Positions 1 through 7,112 of a DNA stretch of 64,000 nucleotides are shown in pieces; the first letter of the stretch is position 1; each line of letters begins with the position of its first letter. The position numbers and the translations under genes were made by a program. This DNA comes from Alistipes sp. Lineage in GTDB: Bacteria > Bacteroidota > Bacteroidia > Bacteroidales > Rikenellaceae. Location: the NCBI GenBank assembly GCA_017463615.1, contig JAFTOU010000012.1:1-64000 (forward strand). The letters run 5' to 3'. The notes under the pieces were generated by a model. It worked only from the letters and a program-made list of their open reading frames with translations. It was not told the DNA's origin and did no database searches.

Positions 1-111
1 CAACAATGGCTGTACGCTTTAGTACTATCCATCGTTGCCACTTTTTGCCGAGCGTTGTAACTGCACCACTTTGACGATAAAATGGTGCAAGGAATAACCG
101 ACGGTGCAAGC

Positions 112-181
112 CACACCCCTAAACATCGTCGCCTTTGGCGACACCTCTAAAAAGCCAATGGCTAACGGTCAACGGCTAAAA
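112..181 (+). repeat. dispersed hairpin-plus-heptad repeat, copy A
   Basis: The copy has a perfect hairpin GTCGCC-TTT-GGCGAC (128-142), then 11 bases ACCTCTAAAAA, then degenerate heptads GCCAATG, GCTAACG, GTCAACG and GCTAAAA (154-181). The same architecture recurs at 918-977, 42264-42305 and 46723-46790. The last heptad contains the stop codon of the neighbouring outer-membrane protein gene, so the repeat has shaped that gene's 3' end. Confidence 0.75.
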
Positions 182-694
182 GTAATACTTCACTCCTACG
201 GTTGGGTTTACGCCCAAGTTGAAGTTGAAGGCGGCTGTGTTCATTGCCACGAAGTTTAGGGATGCCAGACCTGCGGAGAGACCGAAGTGTTTTGTAGGGC
301 GGAACTCCAGTGTGAATAATTGCAGACCGATGCCTACACCTGCGGCGTAGTTGCCCGATGCGGCAGCCATTACAAAGCCCGCCTCTATGCCTGGTGTGTA
401 GTAGAGTCCGTCGCAAAGGCGTAGATAGTATGCGAAGTTTGGACAGGCAGTTAGGGAGTGTATGCCACCGCTGAGGGCATAGCCCACACTTACACCCAAC
501 TTGCAGTTGTTGGCAACAAAAACTCCAAACTCTGGCTGTATCGCAAAGCCTGCCGCTACCTCTCCGTTATTTGCCGATGTGGCCTGAATGGTAATGCCAG
601 TAGTACCGCCGAAAAACATATCTCCCTTCTTCTGAGCCGAAGCTACGCCACAGCTAAGGAGCAGAGCTGCAGCTACGATAAAAAATCTCTTCAT
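176..694 (-). CDS. outer-membrane beta-barrel protein
   Basis: This 172-residue protein has a clear signal peptide (MKRFFIVAAALLLSCGVASAQ). It is rich in Gly and alternating hydrophobic residues and ends in Tyr-Tyr-Phe, a terminal aromatic typical of outer-membrane barrels handled by the Bam machinery. It resembles the small PorT/OmpX-like barrel proteins common in Bacteroidota; its ligand is not evident. The open frame extends upstream to 880, but that part lacks a sensible start, and the ATG at 694 places the signal peptide exactly at the N-terminus. The stop codon lies inside a dispersed repeat. It could be any small barrel family; the cellular location is more certain than the function. 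Confidence 0.75.
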   Translation of the reverse strand: MKRFFIVAAALLLSCGVASAQKKGDMFFGGTTGITIQATSANNGEVAAGFAIQPEFGVFVANNCKLGVSVGYALSGGIHSLTACPNFAYYLRLCDGLYYTPGIEAGFVMAAASGNYAAGVGIGLQLFTLEFRPTKHFGLSAGLASLNFVAMNTAAFNFNLGVNPTVGVKYYF

Positions 695-917
695 AGTCTT
701 ATTTTTTTGGTGAATAGATGTTGCTATGGACAAAAACAGATAACAGCAACAGCCTAAACCATCGCCCTTATTGCCTAAAAAATCGTGTAAAAATGATTTA
801 CTTAAATACGCTAAATACCCCCCCCTCAGCGAGTTATCCCCGCCAAGAACACCGCATAGTATGGAAAACGAGTGGTACATATATCCACAAAGATAGTGAT
901 AATTTGTTGTAATGCAA

Positions 918-977
918 ATTTTGGCTGTTAGCTGTTGGCCATTGGCTATTAGCTTTTTAAGGGTGTCGCTATGCGAC
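918..977 (-). repeat. dispersed hairpin-plus-heptad repeat, copy B
   Basis: Read on the minus strand it is hairpin GTCGC-ATA-GCGAC, the 11-base spacer ACCCTTAAAAA, then heptads GCTAATA, GCCAATG, GCCAACA, GCTAACA and GCCAAAA. Compared with copy A the hairpin stem differs but stays paired. Confidence 0.75.
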
Positions 978-1028
978 GAGAGTTTAGATTTTATTCGGAT
1001 TTAGGAAAACCATCGTAGATGGTACAAG

Positions 1029-1084
1029 AAAAAAGAGAGATTGCAAGTTAAGTTTACTTGAACGAAGCAATGCTCTCTTTTTTA
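1029..1084 (-). terminator. intrinsic terminator, probably of manA
   Basis: AAAAAGAGAG plus ATTGC pairs with GCAAT and CTCTCTTTTT across a single bulged G, with CAAGT/ACTTG pairing inside. A-rich and T-rich flanks allow termination on either strand. The minus-strand gene manA ends upstream of it. Confidence 0.65.
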
Positions 1085-1245
1085 TTGTAATAGCCGCAAG
1101 GCTATCCTAAACCCGCAACGCGTAGAGGAGAAACAGAGTTTACGACATTCTGTCGTTTCCTCCTCGCGGCTCGGCATAGTCTGCAAGCAGTCTCTGCCCT
1201 CGCTCCGCAGCGTCGGTTCTCCAAAAGTTTTTGGAAGGAGTGGTG

Positions 1246-2226
1246 CTAATCAACATAGTACTCCAGCAGGGTAGCGGTGCCGTTGATTGAGATTTCGTTG
1301 GTGTCGGCGGGGAGGAGGAGTACTTCGCCGCGGCGGATGGTCTCTGTGCCATCGTCTGTTGCGATCTCGGCGCTGCCCTCGGTGCAGTAGTAGAGCACGA
1401 AGGAGTCTAAGGCGCAGTGGTTGCGCTCTGCAGAGCCCTCTACCTTGAGGATGTTGCAGGTGAAGTAGTCGCAAGAGGCAATCTCCACAGCCTCGTTTAT
1501 GCGGGCGGTGTACTCACGCTTGCAGTTCTCTACGCCAGAGCTGAAGTCTATAGCATCTACGGCGAGGGCGGTGTGCAGCTCGCGCGATTTGCCCTTGTCG
1601 TCCACTCTGTTCCAGTCAAAGATGCGATATGTGAGGTCTACGGGTTGCTGAATCTCTATCAGCGTAACGCCGCCAGAGATAGAGTGCACCGTGCCCGATG
1701 GGATAAGGAAGGCGTCGCCAGCCTTAATGCTTACGGGCTCAATAATCTCGGCAACAGTACCCTTTGCTACGGCATCTATATACTGCTCGCGGGTGATTTC
1801 AGGATTCTTGAAGCCGATATGGAGCAGTGCGCCTGGCTCGGCATCCACGATATACCACATCTCCGTCTTGCCACAACTATCGTGTCGCTCGGCGGCAATA
1901 TCATCATCGGGGTGCACCTGAACGGATGTTCTGTCCTTGCAGTGCAGGGTCTTGAGCAGCAGCGGGAAGGTGAGACCATAGCGCTCAAAGACGCTCTCGC
2001 CAACCAGTTCACCCATATAGACCTCTATAGCCTCCTGAAGGTTGTTCCCCTTGAAAAAGCCGTTTGATATAACCGAAATATTGCCATCAATGCCCGACAC
2101 ATCCCAACTCTCGCCATAGACTTTGCTCCTATCTACGCGAATGTGCTGACCCCTCTTCATCTCAAGAAGTGCCTCGCCGCCCCAGATGTGCTGTTTGAGT
2201 ATTGGTTTTAACTTAATCGGGTACAT
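1246..2226 (-). CDS. manA: mannose-6-phosphate isomerase, class I
   Basis: This 326-residue cytoplasmic zinc enzyme interconverts mannose 6-phosphate and fructose 6-phosphate, linking mannose use and GDP-mannose supply to glycolysis. Family motifs are clear: the metal and active-site segment SVQVHPDD, then GKTEMWYIVD, IPSGTVHSISGG and QQPVDLTYRIFDW, in the order and spacing of short class I enzymes. The length matches the 310-330 residue form of Firmicutes and Bacteroidota rather than the long enterobacterial form. The start codon at 2226 directly abuts a MITE-like inverted repeat, so its promoter must lie in or beyond that element. The gene is probably expressed separately from the PLP enzyme gene upstream. 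Confidence 0.93.
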   Translation of the reverse strand: MYPIKLKPILKQHIWGGEALLEMKRGQHIRVDRSKVYGESWDVSGIDGNISVISNGFFKGNNLQEAIEVYMGELVGESVFERYGLTFPLLLKTLHCKDRTSVQVHPDDDIAAERHDSCGKTEMWYIVDAEPGALLHIGFKNPEITREQYIDAVAKGTVAEIIEPVSIKAGDAFLIPSGTVHSISGGVTLIEIQQPVDLTYRIFDWNRVDDKGKSRELHTALAVDAIDFSSGVENCKREYTARINEAVEIASCDYFTCNILKVEGSAERNHCALDSFVLYYCTEGSAEIATDDGTETIRRGEVLLLPADTNEISINGTATLLEYYVD

Positions 2227-2227
2227 A

Positions 2228-2421
2228 AAGGTATGTTCTATAAATTAGTAAGTTGTAATTTCCGTTATTGGTAAATTCTATTGCGGTCGCTTTTGGGTTT
2301 ATTTCGGCATCTTTCGCCGCTTTCCTCGGTTACAATAGGCTATTGCGCCCTCAAAAAAGCGGCAAAACCTATCCGAAATAACCTCCAAAATCGTCTCGCC
2401 CTAATTTATAGAACCTACCTT
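2228..2421. mobile_element. MITE-like long imperfect inverted repeat
   Basis: Terminal inverted repeats of 21 bases (2228-2248 and 2401-2421) differ at one position. Further nested pairings are TTTTGG/CCAAAA (2291/2385), TTATTTCGG/CCGAAATAA (2299/2373), GCCGCTTT/AAAGCGGC (2316/2356) and an apical CAATA/TATTG (2333/2341). No reading frame lies within. The element fills the space between the start of manA and the stop of the next gene almost exactly. No target-site duplication is obvious, so a mobile origin is inferred. Confidence 0.55.
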
Positions 2422-2427
2422 AAGAAA

Positions 2428-3720
2428 TTATTTGAACAATGCTTCAACTCTCTCTACAACCTCAGCCTCATTTGGGTCAAGGTCAAAGACAATACTTGGC
2501 TTAAGATGCCAGAGCTGCTTGCCCTCTGTTGCACGACGCTCGCCACCGCCAGTGATGTTGAGCATAATGGTTGCTGAACGGTCAATATTTCCCTTCTCAA
2601 CCTCTGCAATAAGGGTTGCTAGCGCAATTGCTGGTGCAGGGTGGATATCTATACCCTCAGTCTGGAGGAAGAGCTCTGCAGCCTTTGCTGCCTGCAAATT
2701 GTCTGCCATAAGCACATCGCCACCTGTAGCCTTGAGTGCATCGTAGAGTCCGCCCGCCAATGAGTAAGGTGGCTTACGGTTTGAGAGCACCTTTGCATCA
2801 ATGGTCTCCGCATCGCGGCGAGCCTGATCGTTGTCATAAGGGAGCATTGCGCGTGAGTCTGCCTTCCAAGCCTCGTACATAGGCAGGAATGGGGCATTCT
2901 GCGATACCATCAGCTTCATCACATTGTTGCCATAGCGACCATCCTCAATAAGACGCATATTTGCCTCCCAAGCGGCAATAGCGCCAGTGCCGCTACCAAC
3001 AGCCTGGAAGTAGTAGTCTGGAATACGACCGATAGTAGTCACGGCAGAGAGCACAGTTGTAGCCATACCGTCACGACGGGCGATATTCTTCGCGCCACCC
3101 TCGGCGTAGAACATTGGCGACTTGAGCGCAAGGTTGCTCAGGTGTATAGCGTCAAAGTAGTCGCCACCCTTGCGACAGCTGATAAGTTTCACGCAGTCGT
3201 TCAGTGGCTCGGTAAACCACATCGCGCTCAGATTGTCCTCCGGAACAGAGAGCAGCAATGGAATATTATTGTCCGAGCACACCTTTGCAAAAGCGCGGGC
3301 AGTATTACCTGCAGAGGCAACAACCAAAATCTTGTCACACTTCTCGTCTGTGCGGGCGCATACGCTGTAAGCCTCGGTCTCCTTGAACGAGCAGGTCATC
3401 ATCTGCGCACCACGCTCAGGGAAGTAGCCGTTGAAGGTAATGTACAGATTCTCAAGACCTAAAGTCTTTGCAAGACCCTCGCTGCGGTATGTTACGGGGG
3501 CAGCCTCGCATTTGAGCAGGCGCTTGATAGGCAGCCAGTCGCGGAACTTGTAGAGTCCTGGCTGGTCGTCATATACGTTCAGCTGCTTGTTTGCATAGAG
3601 TGCACGAATAAGTGATGGCTTGTTGCAGCCAGCATAGTCAAGTGTCCAACCTGCATCCTCAAAAACATCGCCCGTAGCGACGCAGAGCAGCTTGTATTCT
3701 GTAGGGTTAAATTGTGCCAT
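2428..3720 (-). CDS. cysteate synthase-like PLP enzyme (threonine synthase fold)
   Basis: This is a 430-residue fold-type II PLP enzyme. The probable Schiff-base lysine is K113 in CSFKETEA, SAGNTARAF (136-144) is the phosphate-side Asn loop, and the glycine-rich loop is AVGSGTGAIAAWEA. Genuine threonine synthases carry a YxSTRG-type N-terminus and an FKD-type lysine motif, which are absent. The segment TFNGYFPERGAQ before SFKE resembles, from memory, cysteate synthases, which make cysteate from phosphoserine and sulfite. In methanogens this feeds coenzyme M; in Alistipes-type Bacteroidota cysteate is the head group of sulfonolipids (capnine type). Automatic annotation may call it threonine synthase. 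A promoter lies just upstream at 3747-3778. Confidence 0.62.
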   Translation of the reverse strand: MAQFNPTEYKLLCVATGDVFEDAGWTLDYAGCNKPSLIRALYANKQLNVYDDQPGLYKFRDWLPIKRLLKCEAAPVTYRSEGLAKTLGLENLYITFNGYFPERGAQMMTCSFKETEAYSVCARTDEKCDKILVVASAGNTARAFAKVCSDNNIPLLLSVPEDNLSAMWFTEPLNDCVKLISCRKGGDYFDAIHLSNLALKSPMFYAEGGAKNIARRDGMATTVLSAVTTIGRIPDYYFQAVGSGTGAIAAWEANMRLIEDGRYGNNVMKLMVSQNAPFLPMYEAWKADSRAMLPYDNDQARRDAETIDAKVLSNRKPPYSLAGGLYDALKATGGDVLMADNLQAAKAAELFLQTEGIDIHPAPAIALATLIAEVEKGNIDRSATIMLNITGGGERRATEGKQLWHLKPSIVFDLDPNEAEVVERVEALFK

Positions 3721-3746
3721 AGTAAGTTATTTTATTTCTTATCTTA

Positions 3747-3778
3747 CAAAGATAGGGATTTATTTGCAATTTAACAAA
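3747..3778 (-). promoter_or_regulatory. Bacteroidetes-type promoter of the PLP enzyme gene
   Basis: On the minus strand TATCTTTG (3747-3754) matches TAnnTTTG, with a TTTG (3775-3778) 20 bases further upstream. The gene starts at 3720. The promoter overlaps the end of maf. Confidence 0.55.
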
Positions 3779-4374
3779 TCTGCCGCGAGAAACTGCTCCA
3801 GCTCCACATAGAGTCGCTGCACCGGCAGACCCATAACATTGAAGAACGACCCCTCAATGCCCTCTATCGCCACATAGCCTATCCACTCCTGAATGCCATA
3901 CGCGCCAGCCTTGTCAAATGGACGATATGTGGTGATGTAGTAGTCAATCTCCTCCGCAGTAATGTCGCGGAAGTGAACAGCGCTAACGACCGAGAAGCTC
4001 TGCGAGCGAGTCTTTGTGCGGATAGTTACACCAGTGATAACCTTGTGCGTGCGACCAGAGAGCATGCTGAGCATACTCTCCGCCTCGGCGCGGTCGGCTG
4101 GCTTGCCGAGAATCTTACTGTCGGCAATAACCACCGTGTCGGCAGTAAGAACTATATCTCGCTCCTCCAACGGTAGGGGATAGGCGCTGCTCTTGAGCTG
4201 TGAGAGGTACTGCGCAACATCCTCAGCTGCAAGTGTTGCAGGGTAGCTCTCCTCGCACTCAAATGGCTGGGCAAGGGTAAACTTTATACCACAAGCTGCA
4301 AGTAACTCTCTGCGACGAGGTGAGGCAGAGGCGAGGATTAGGTTGTAACTCTCTAACTTTTTGTGTAGTAACAT
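3760..4374 (-). CDS. maf: Maf family nucleoside triphosphate pyrophosphatase
   Basis: This 204-residue cytoplasmic enzyme belongs to the Maf/YhdE house-cleaning family, which hydrolyses non-canonical or pyrimidine NTPs to NMP and pyrophosphate. Visible signatures are the N-terminal LILASASPRRRELL, TADTVV, LGKPADRAEAESMLSMLSGRTHKVITGV and DKAGAYGIQ, in canonical order. The frame is open up to 4449, but the ATG at 4374 puts the LILASASPRR motif at the usual distance from the N-terminus. A candidate small reading frame ends one base before this ATG. The upstream neighbours are the FAH-family gene and lpxB. Confidence 0.92.
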   Translation of the reverse strand: MLLHKKLESYNLILASASPRRRELLAACGIKFTLAQPFECEESYPATLAAEDVAQYLSQLKSSAYPLPLEERDIVLTADTVVIADSKILGKPADRAEAESMLSMLSGRTHKVITGVTIRTKTRSQSFSVVSAVHFRDITAEEIDYYITTYRPFDKAGAYGIQEWIGYVAIEGIEGSFFNVMGLPVQRLYVELEQFLAADLLNCK

Positions 4375-4375
4375 A

Positions 4376-4477
4376 TTAGAAACGGCGTATTGCTCTTGTG
4401 TGATATATATACTGCTTGTAGTTTGTGCTCTGCTTCTGCGTTGCGGCATCTACAATGTAGACCCAGTACTCGTCCAT
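4376..4477 (-). CDS. candidate small reading frame ahead of maf (33 aa)
   Basis: An ATG-initiated frame of 33 codons, bounded by an in-frame stop just upstream, ends in TAA one base before the maf ATG. The peptide begins MDEYWVYIVDAATQKQ and is rich in Tyr, Gln and Arg. A TACATTTG motif at 4534-4541 on the minus strand could start a transcript that covers it. The tight junction suggests translational coupling or a leader peptide, but there is no recognisable family and it may be chance. Confidence 0.25.
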   Translation of the reverse strand: MDEYWVYIVDAATQKQSTNYKQYIYHTRAIRRF

Positions 4478-4547
4478 CTCGGTAGAGGAGCGGTATTACC
4501 CCTCTGTGGCAATAGATGTTACGACGGCTGGTGCAAATGTATTTCCG

Positions 4548-5120
4548 CTACTTTATCTGGAAGTCAAGTGTAACGGCGTCGTTGAGCGTAACCACCACAT
4601 TCTCGGCCTCCTTTACGGGCAGGAAGTTGCTGGAGGAGAGGAATACAAGGTCGCCCATCTTGAGGGTCAGCTTCTGCGTAACCTCTGCCACGCACTGGTC
4701 TATGGTGGCGATAATGTCACTATCGGTATGCAAAAATGCCTTCTCGCCAATGTTCATAACCAACGAACTCTCGCCACTCAGCTGCTCTGGAGTGAGCCAC
4801 TGAGTACCAATAGCGGTAGAGCGGTCAAAGCAGTACGCCTCCTCGCAGGGGAGTGACTCATTAAGCGCCTGCTGCATAACATCTATAGCCACAAATGTTA
4901 CGCCCGTAGTTACCGAGTCGTAACAGCGCGATGCAAACTTCGGAGCGATGCACTTTGCCAAGCGGGTGATGCGGACAACGATACCGCAGCTGCACATAAT
5001 ATTGTTTGAGAAGCTCGGCAGGTAGAAGTCGTCGTTGTTTCTCAGCACCGCATTGTCGGGGCGCAGGGTTATATATCGGCTCTTTTGTGTAAGAGCATTT
5101 TCAAGTACTACGATTTTCAT
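4548..5120 (-). CDS. fumarylacetoacetate hydrolase-family protein
   Basis: This 190-residue protein resembles the short FAH-fold hydrolase/isomerase proteins of Bacteroidota. The family features seen are an N-terminal MKIVVLE strand, a PDNAVLRNN segment (usually KPD.ALL..N), the core CGIVVRITRLAKCI (usually E.E.V.RI...GK.I) and a C-terminal barrel. It is divergent: the metal-binding Glu-x-Glu of the family reads C-G-I here, so catalytic activity is uncertain. Its ATG directly abuts the stop codon of lpxB with no spacer, which implies translational coupling. The substrate is unknown. Confidence 0.6.
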   Translation of the reverse strand: MKIVVLENALTQKSRYITLRPDNAVLRNNDDFYLPSFSNNIMCSCGIVVRITRLAKCIAPKFASRCYDSVTTGVTFVAIDVMQQALNESLPCEEAYCFDRSTAIGTQWLTPEQLSGESSLVMNIGEKAFLHTDSDIIATIDQCVAEVTQKLTLKMGDLVFLSSSNFLPVKEAENVVVTLNDAVTLDFQIK

Positions 5121-6242
5121 CTATTTAAGTGTATTAACAATTTCTGTTGCGAATCTTTGTGATGCACCCTGGCTGCCAATAAGGCTCTGCAGACGGGCAA
5201 AGTCGGCAAGCATAGCCTCGCGCTTAGAGCCACCCTTGAGTATTGAGCGGAGCTCTGTAGCGGCATCTGCAAGGTCTATCTTTGCGCAGACAATCTCGCG
5301 CACAGCCTCCTTGCCGAGGTTGATATTTACCAGCGATATGTACGGAATCTTGAGCACATAGGGGCGGAGTGCCTCGTAGAGCTTAGGTACATGATAGAGC
5401 ACCATTTCGGGAATACCCATCAGCGCCGTCTCAAGGGTCGCAGTGCCCGATGTCACTATCGCAGCCTCGGCTACAGATAGGGTCTGCTGGGTCTGGTTGC
5501 AGAGGTATTTTATCTTCTCAGAGCCGTACTTGTCGTACACCTCGCGCTCTATCCACGGCACAGCAGTGACAATAAACTGATAGTCTGGAAATAGCTCCGC
5601 TATGGCCGCCATATCGGGTAGGTTTGCCCGTATCTCCGATACGCGACTACCCGCCAGTAGAGCAACGATAGGGCGGGAGTCAAGACCGTTCTGCGCTATA
5701 AACTGCTCGCGTGAGGGTAGTGTTAGCCTTCGCTCGGCAATGTCGTCTACAAGCGGATTGCCACAGAAATGGGGCTCTATGCCCTTGCTGCGGAAATAGT
5801 CGGTCTCAAATGGAAAGATGGTGTAGATGCGATCTACATACTTTTTCAGACTCTTCACTCGCCACTCCTTCCACGCCCATACCTTCGGAGCTATGTAGTA
5901 GTAGACCTTGATACCCTTGCGGTGCGCCCACTTGGCTATGCGCATATTGAACGACGGATAGTCTATCAAGATTATCACATCGGGAGCAAACTGTTCTATG
6001 ACACTCTTGCAGAGGGCAATCTGACCGAATATGGTCTTTAGATTAAGCAAAACATTGACAAAGCCAAAGAATGACATCTGCTTGTAGTGCATCACAAGCC
6101 CATCCTTGCCACCAACCTCAGCCATTCGGTCACCGCCACAAAAACGAAACTGCGCATCGCCATCCTCACTGGCAATACCCCGCATCAACTTACTTCCGTG
6201 CAAATCCCCCGACGGCTCCCCCGCAATGATAAAATATTTCAT
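5121..6242 (-). CDS. lpxB: lipid-A-disaccharide synthase
   Basis: This 373-residue GT19 enzyme of the inner face of the inner membrane condenses UDP-diacylglucosamine with lipid X to form the lipid A disaccharide. Diagnostic segments are the N-terminal YFIIAGEPSGDLHGSKLM, FCGGDRMAEVGG, YYIAPKVWAWKEWR, FPFETDYFRSKG, FCGNPLVDD and VALLAGSRVSEI. The length fits the family. It opens a minus-strand run with the FAH-family gene. TAATTTTG on the minus strand at 6294-6301 is a likely -7 element, which would put heptad repeat copy C in its 5' leader. Confidence 0.95.
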   Translation of the reverse strand: MKYFIIAGEPSGDLHGSKLMRGIASEDGDAQFRFCGGDRMAEVGGKDGLVMHYKQMSFFGFVNVLLNLKTIFGQIALCKSVIEQFAPDVIILIDYPSFNMRIAKWAHRKGIKVYYYIAPKVWAWKEWRVKSLKKYVDRIYTIFPFETDYFRSKGIEPHFCGNPLVDDIAERRLTLPSREQFIAQNGLDSRPIVALLAGSRVSEIRANLPDMAAIAELFPDYQFIVTAVPWIEREVYDKYGSEKIKYLCNQTQQTLSVAEAAIVTSGTATLETALMGIPEMVLYHVPKLYEALRPYVLKIPYISLVNINLGKEAVREIVCAKIDLADAATELRSILKGGSKREAMLADFARLQSLIGSQGASQRFATEIVNTLK

Positions 6243-6246
6243 ACTC

Positions 6247-6282
6247 TTTAGCTTTTAGCCATTAGCCATTAGCTGTTGGCTC
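6247..6282 (-). repeat. heptad repeat, copy C (no hairpin)
   Basis: On the minus strand GCCAACA, GCTAATG, GCTAATG, GCTAAAA and GCTAAA run in tandem. The hairpin and 11-base spacer of copies A, B, D and E are absent. It lies between lpxB and its probable -7 element. Confidence 0.7.
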
Positions 6283-6324
6283 GCTTATTTGTGCAAAATT
6301 AAAAAAAAACGCCGAGAATACCAC

Positions 6325-6351
6325 ATCTGTCAAAAATAATTTCTAAATTTG
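6325..6351 (+). promoter_or_regulatory. promoter of structured RNA copy 1
   Basis: TAAATTTG (6344-6351) matches TAnnTTTG. A weak upstream element (TCTG, 6326-6329) lies at the expected distance. Initiation 4 bases after the box falls exactly on the first base of helix P1 (6355). Confidence 0.6.
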
Positions 6352-6354
6352 TGG

Positions 6355-6591
6355 TGCAGTCCACGGGTTGCAGACATAATTACGCAGAAAGTGTAAGTTT
6401 ATTCTCACGATGGAATCTGGAAAATTCAAAAGGGAGAGGATGAGCGGACATCTTCTCGCGTCGTACCCTGCAATGGGGTATAGGCGTGAGGTTGTTGCTT
6501 ATTTTATCCCAGGGTATTCCAGAACCTCATCGTTAAAATATGCTTCAGCACCACGCTTTCTTTTTGTTATATAGTGCGATGGAGGTGCTAC
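6355..6591 (+). ncRNA. structured RNA/leader, copy 1 of a two-copy family
   Basis: The predicted helices are P1 6355-6362/6366-6372, followed directly by GACATA; P2 6387-6394/6553-6560; P3a 6408-6412/6528-6532; a 3x4 internal loop GAA/ACCT; P3b TCTGGAA/TTCCAGA 6416-6422/6517-6523; P4 6455-6460/6485-6490; and P5 6547-6552/6584-6589. The 5' strand of P5 abuts the 3' strand of P2, and the two helices cross as a pseudoknot. The same set occurs at 14179-14442 with compensatory changes in P1, P3a, P4 and P5. It ends about 11 bases before the start of the next gene, which suggests a 5' leader, although a free RNA is possible. I do not recognise it as tmRNA, RNase P, SRP or standard 6S RNA. Confidence 0.7.
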
Positions 6592-6601
6592 TCGTGTAAA
6601 A

Positions 6602-7093
6602 ATGGCGTATATGAGAAATTTTATTTTGGCATTAGCATTACTTGTGAGTACCACAGCAACAGCGCAAACTTTTAGATTTTTCCAAACCGATAATATTCAT
6701 AATCAGCTGAGATTGAATACTAAAACAGGCGAAGTGGTGCAAATTCAGGATGATGGGCAGGAGTTTTTAGTGCATCCATCCACGACTCCAGATAATACAA
6801 TATCAAACAGATACTCTCTGTATAAAACACAGAATATGTGGACATATATTCTGCTGGATAGCTTTAATGGCAAGCTGTGGCAGTGTCAGTATAGTGTGAA
6901 GGGTTTGGAATATATATCGTCGTGGGTTATCAATAATCAACCGCTATCATCAACAAATACTGCAAAATTTATAGTTCAACCTATGACAAGTATGTACCAA
7001 TACTACTTAATAAACGATGAAACAGGTAGCATGTGGAAATTTCAATGGTCTACAAAAGGTGATGATTATCGCTGGATAGAAAGATTTAAGTAA
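6602..7093 (+). CDS. small secreted protein with three beta repeats
   Basis: This 163-residue protein has a signal peptide (FILALALLVSTTATAQ). The mature part contains about three copies of a short repeat of the form Leu-x-Asp/Asn-x-x-x-Gly-x-x-Trp/Val-x-x-Gln, seen in LNTKTGEVVQIQ, LDSFNGKLWQCQYSVKG and INDETGSMWKFQWSTKG, so a small beta-propeller or beta-solenoid fragment is plausible. No known family is recognised. An alternative start is the ATG at 6611. It is AT-rich relative to the neighbours, as is the next gene 19 bases downstream, and together they look like a transferred or fast-evolving pair under the structured RNA leader. Confidence 0.7.
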   Translation: MAYMRNFILALALLVSTTATAQTFRFFQTDNIHNQLRLNTKTGEVVQIQDDGQEFLVHPSTTPDNTISNRYSLYKTQNMWTYILLDSFNGKLWQCQYSVKGLEYISSWVINNQPLSSTNTAKFIVQPMTSMYQYYLINDETGSMWKFQWSTKGDDYRWIERFK

Positions 7094-7112
7094 TATTTAA
7101 TAGTATACAGTT

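Larger units (their letters stand above)
695..1245. other. intergenic region, 551 bases, no gene
   Basis: No convincing gene is seen. The region holds repeat copy B, small hairpins at 1009-1023 (ACCATC/GATGGT), 1090-1105 (ATAGCC, GCAA loop, GGCTAT) and 1143-1157 (ACGACA/TGTCGT), and the terminator at 1029-1084. Short open frames here have no family look and no start context. Confidence 0.6.

Noticed and set aside
153-181. CRISPR array from tandem short repeats
   Set aside because: The units are 7 bases, contiguous and degenerate, with no spacers and no cas genes.
1140-1352. 70-residue minus-strand frame past the end of manA
   Set aside because: It overlaps manA out of frame and has low-complexity Ser/Pro/Arg sequence; likely a shadow.
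2281-2577. 98-residue plus-strand open frame
   Set aside because: It runs through the inverted repeat and antisense to the PLP enzyme; no start context or family is seen.
6355-6591. Identification of the structured RNA as 6S RNA, RNase P RNA or tmRNA
   Set aside because: It lacks the RNase P conserved GAGGAAAGTCC-type segment, tmRNA is present elsewhere (58023-58422), and a pseudoknot with two copies next to secreted genes does not fit 6S RNA.
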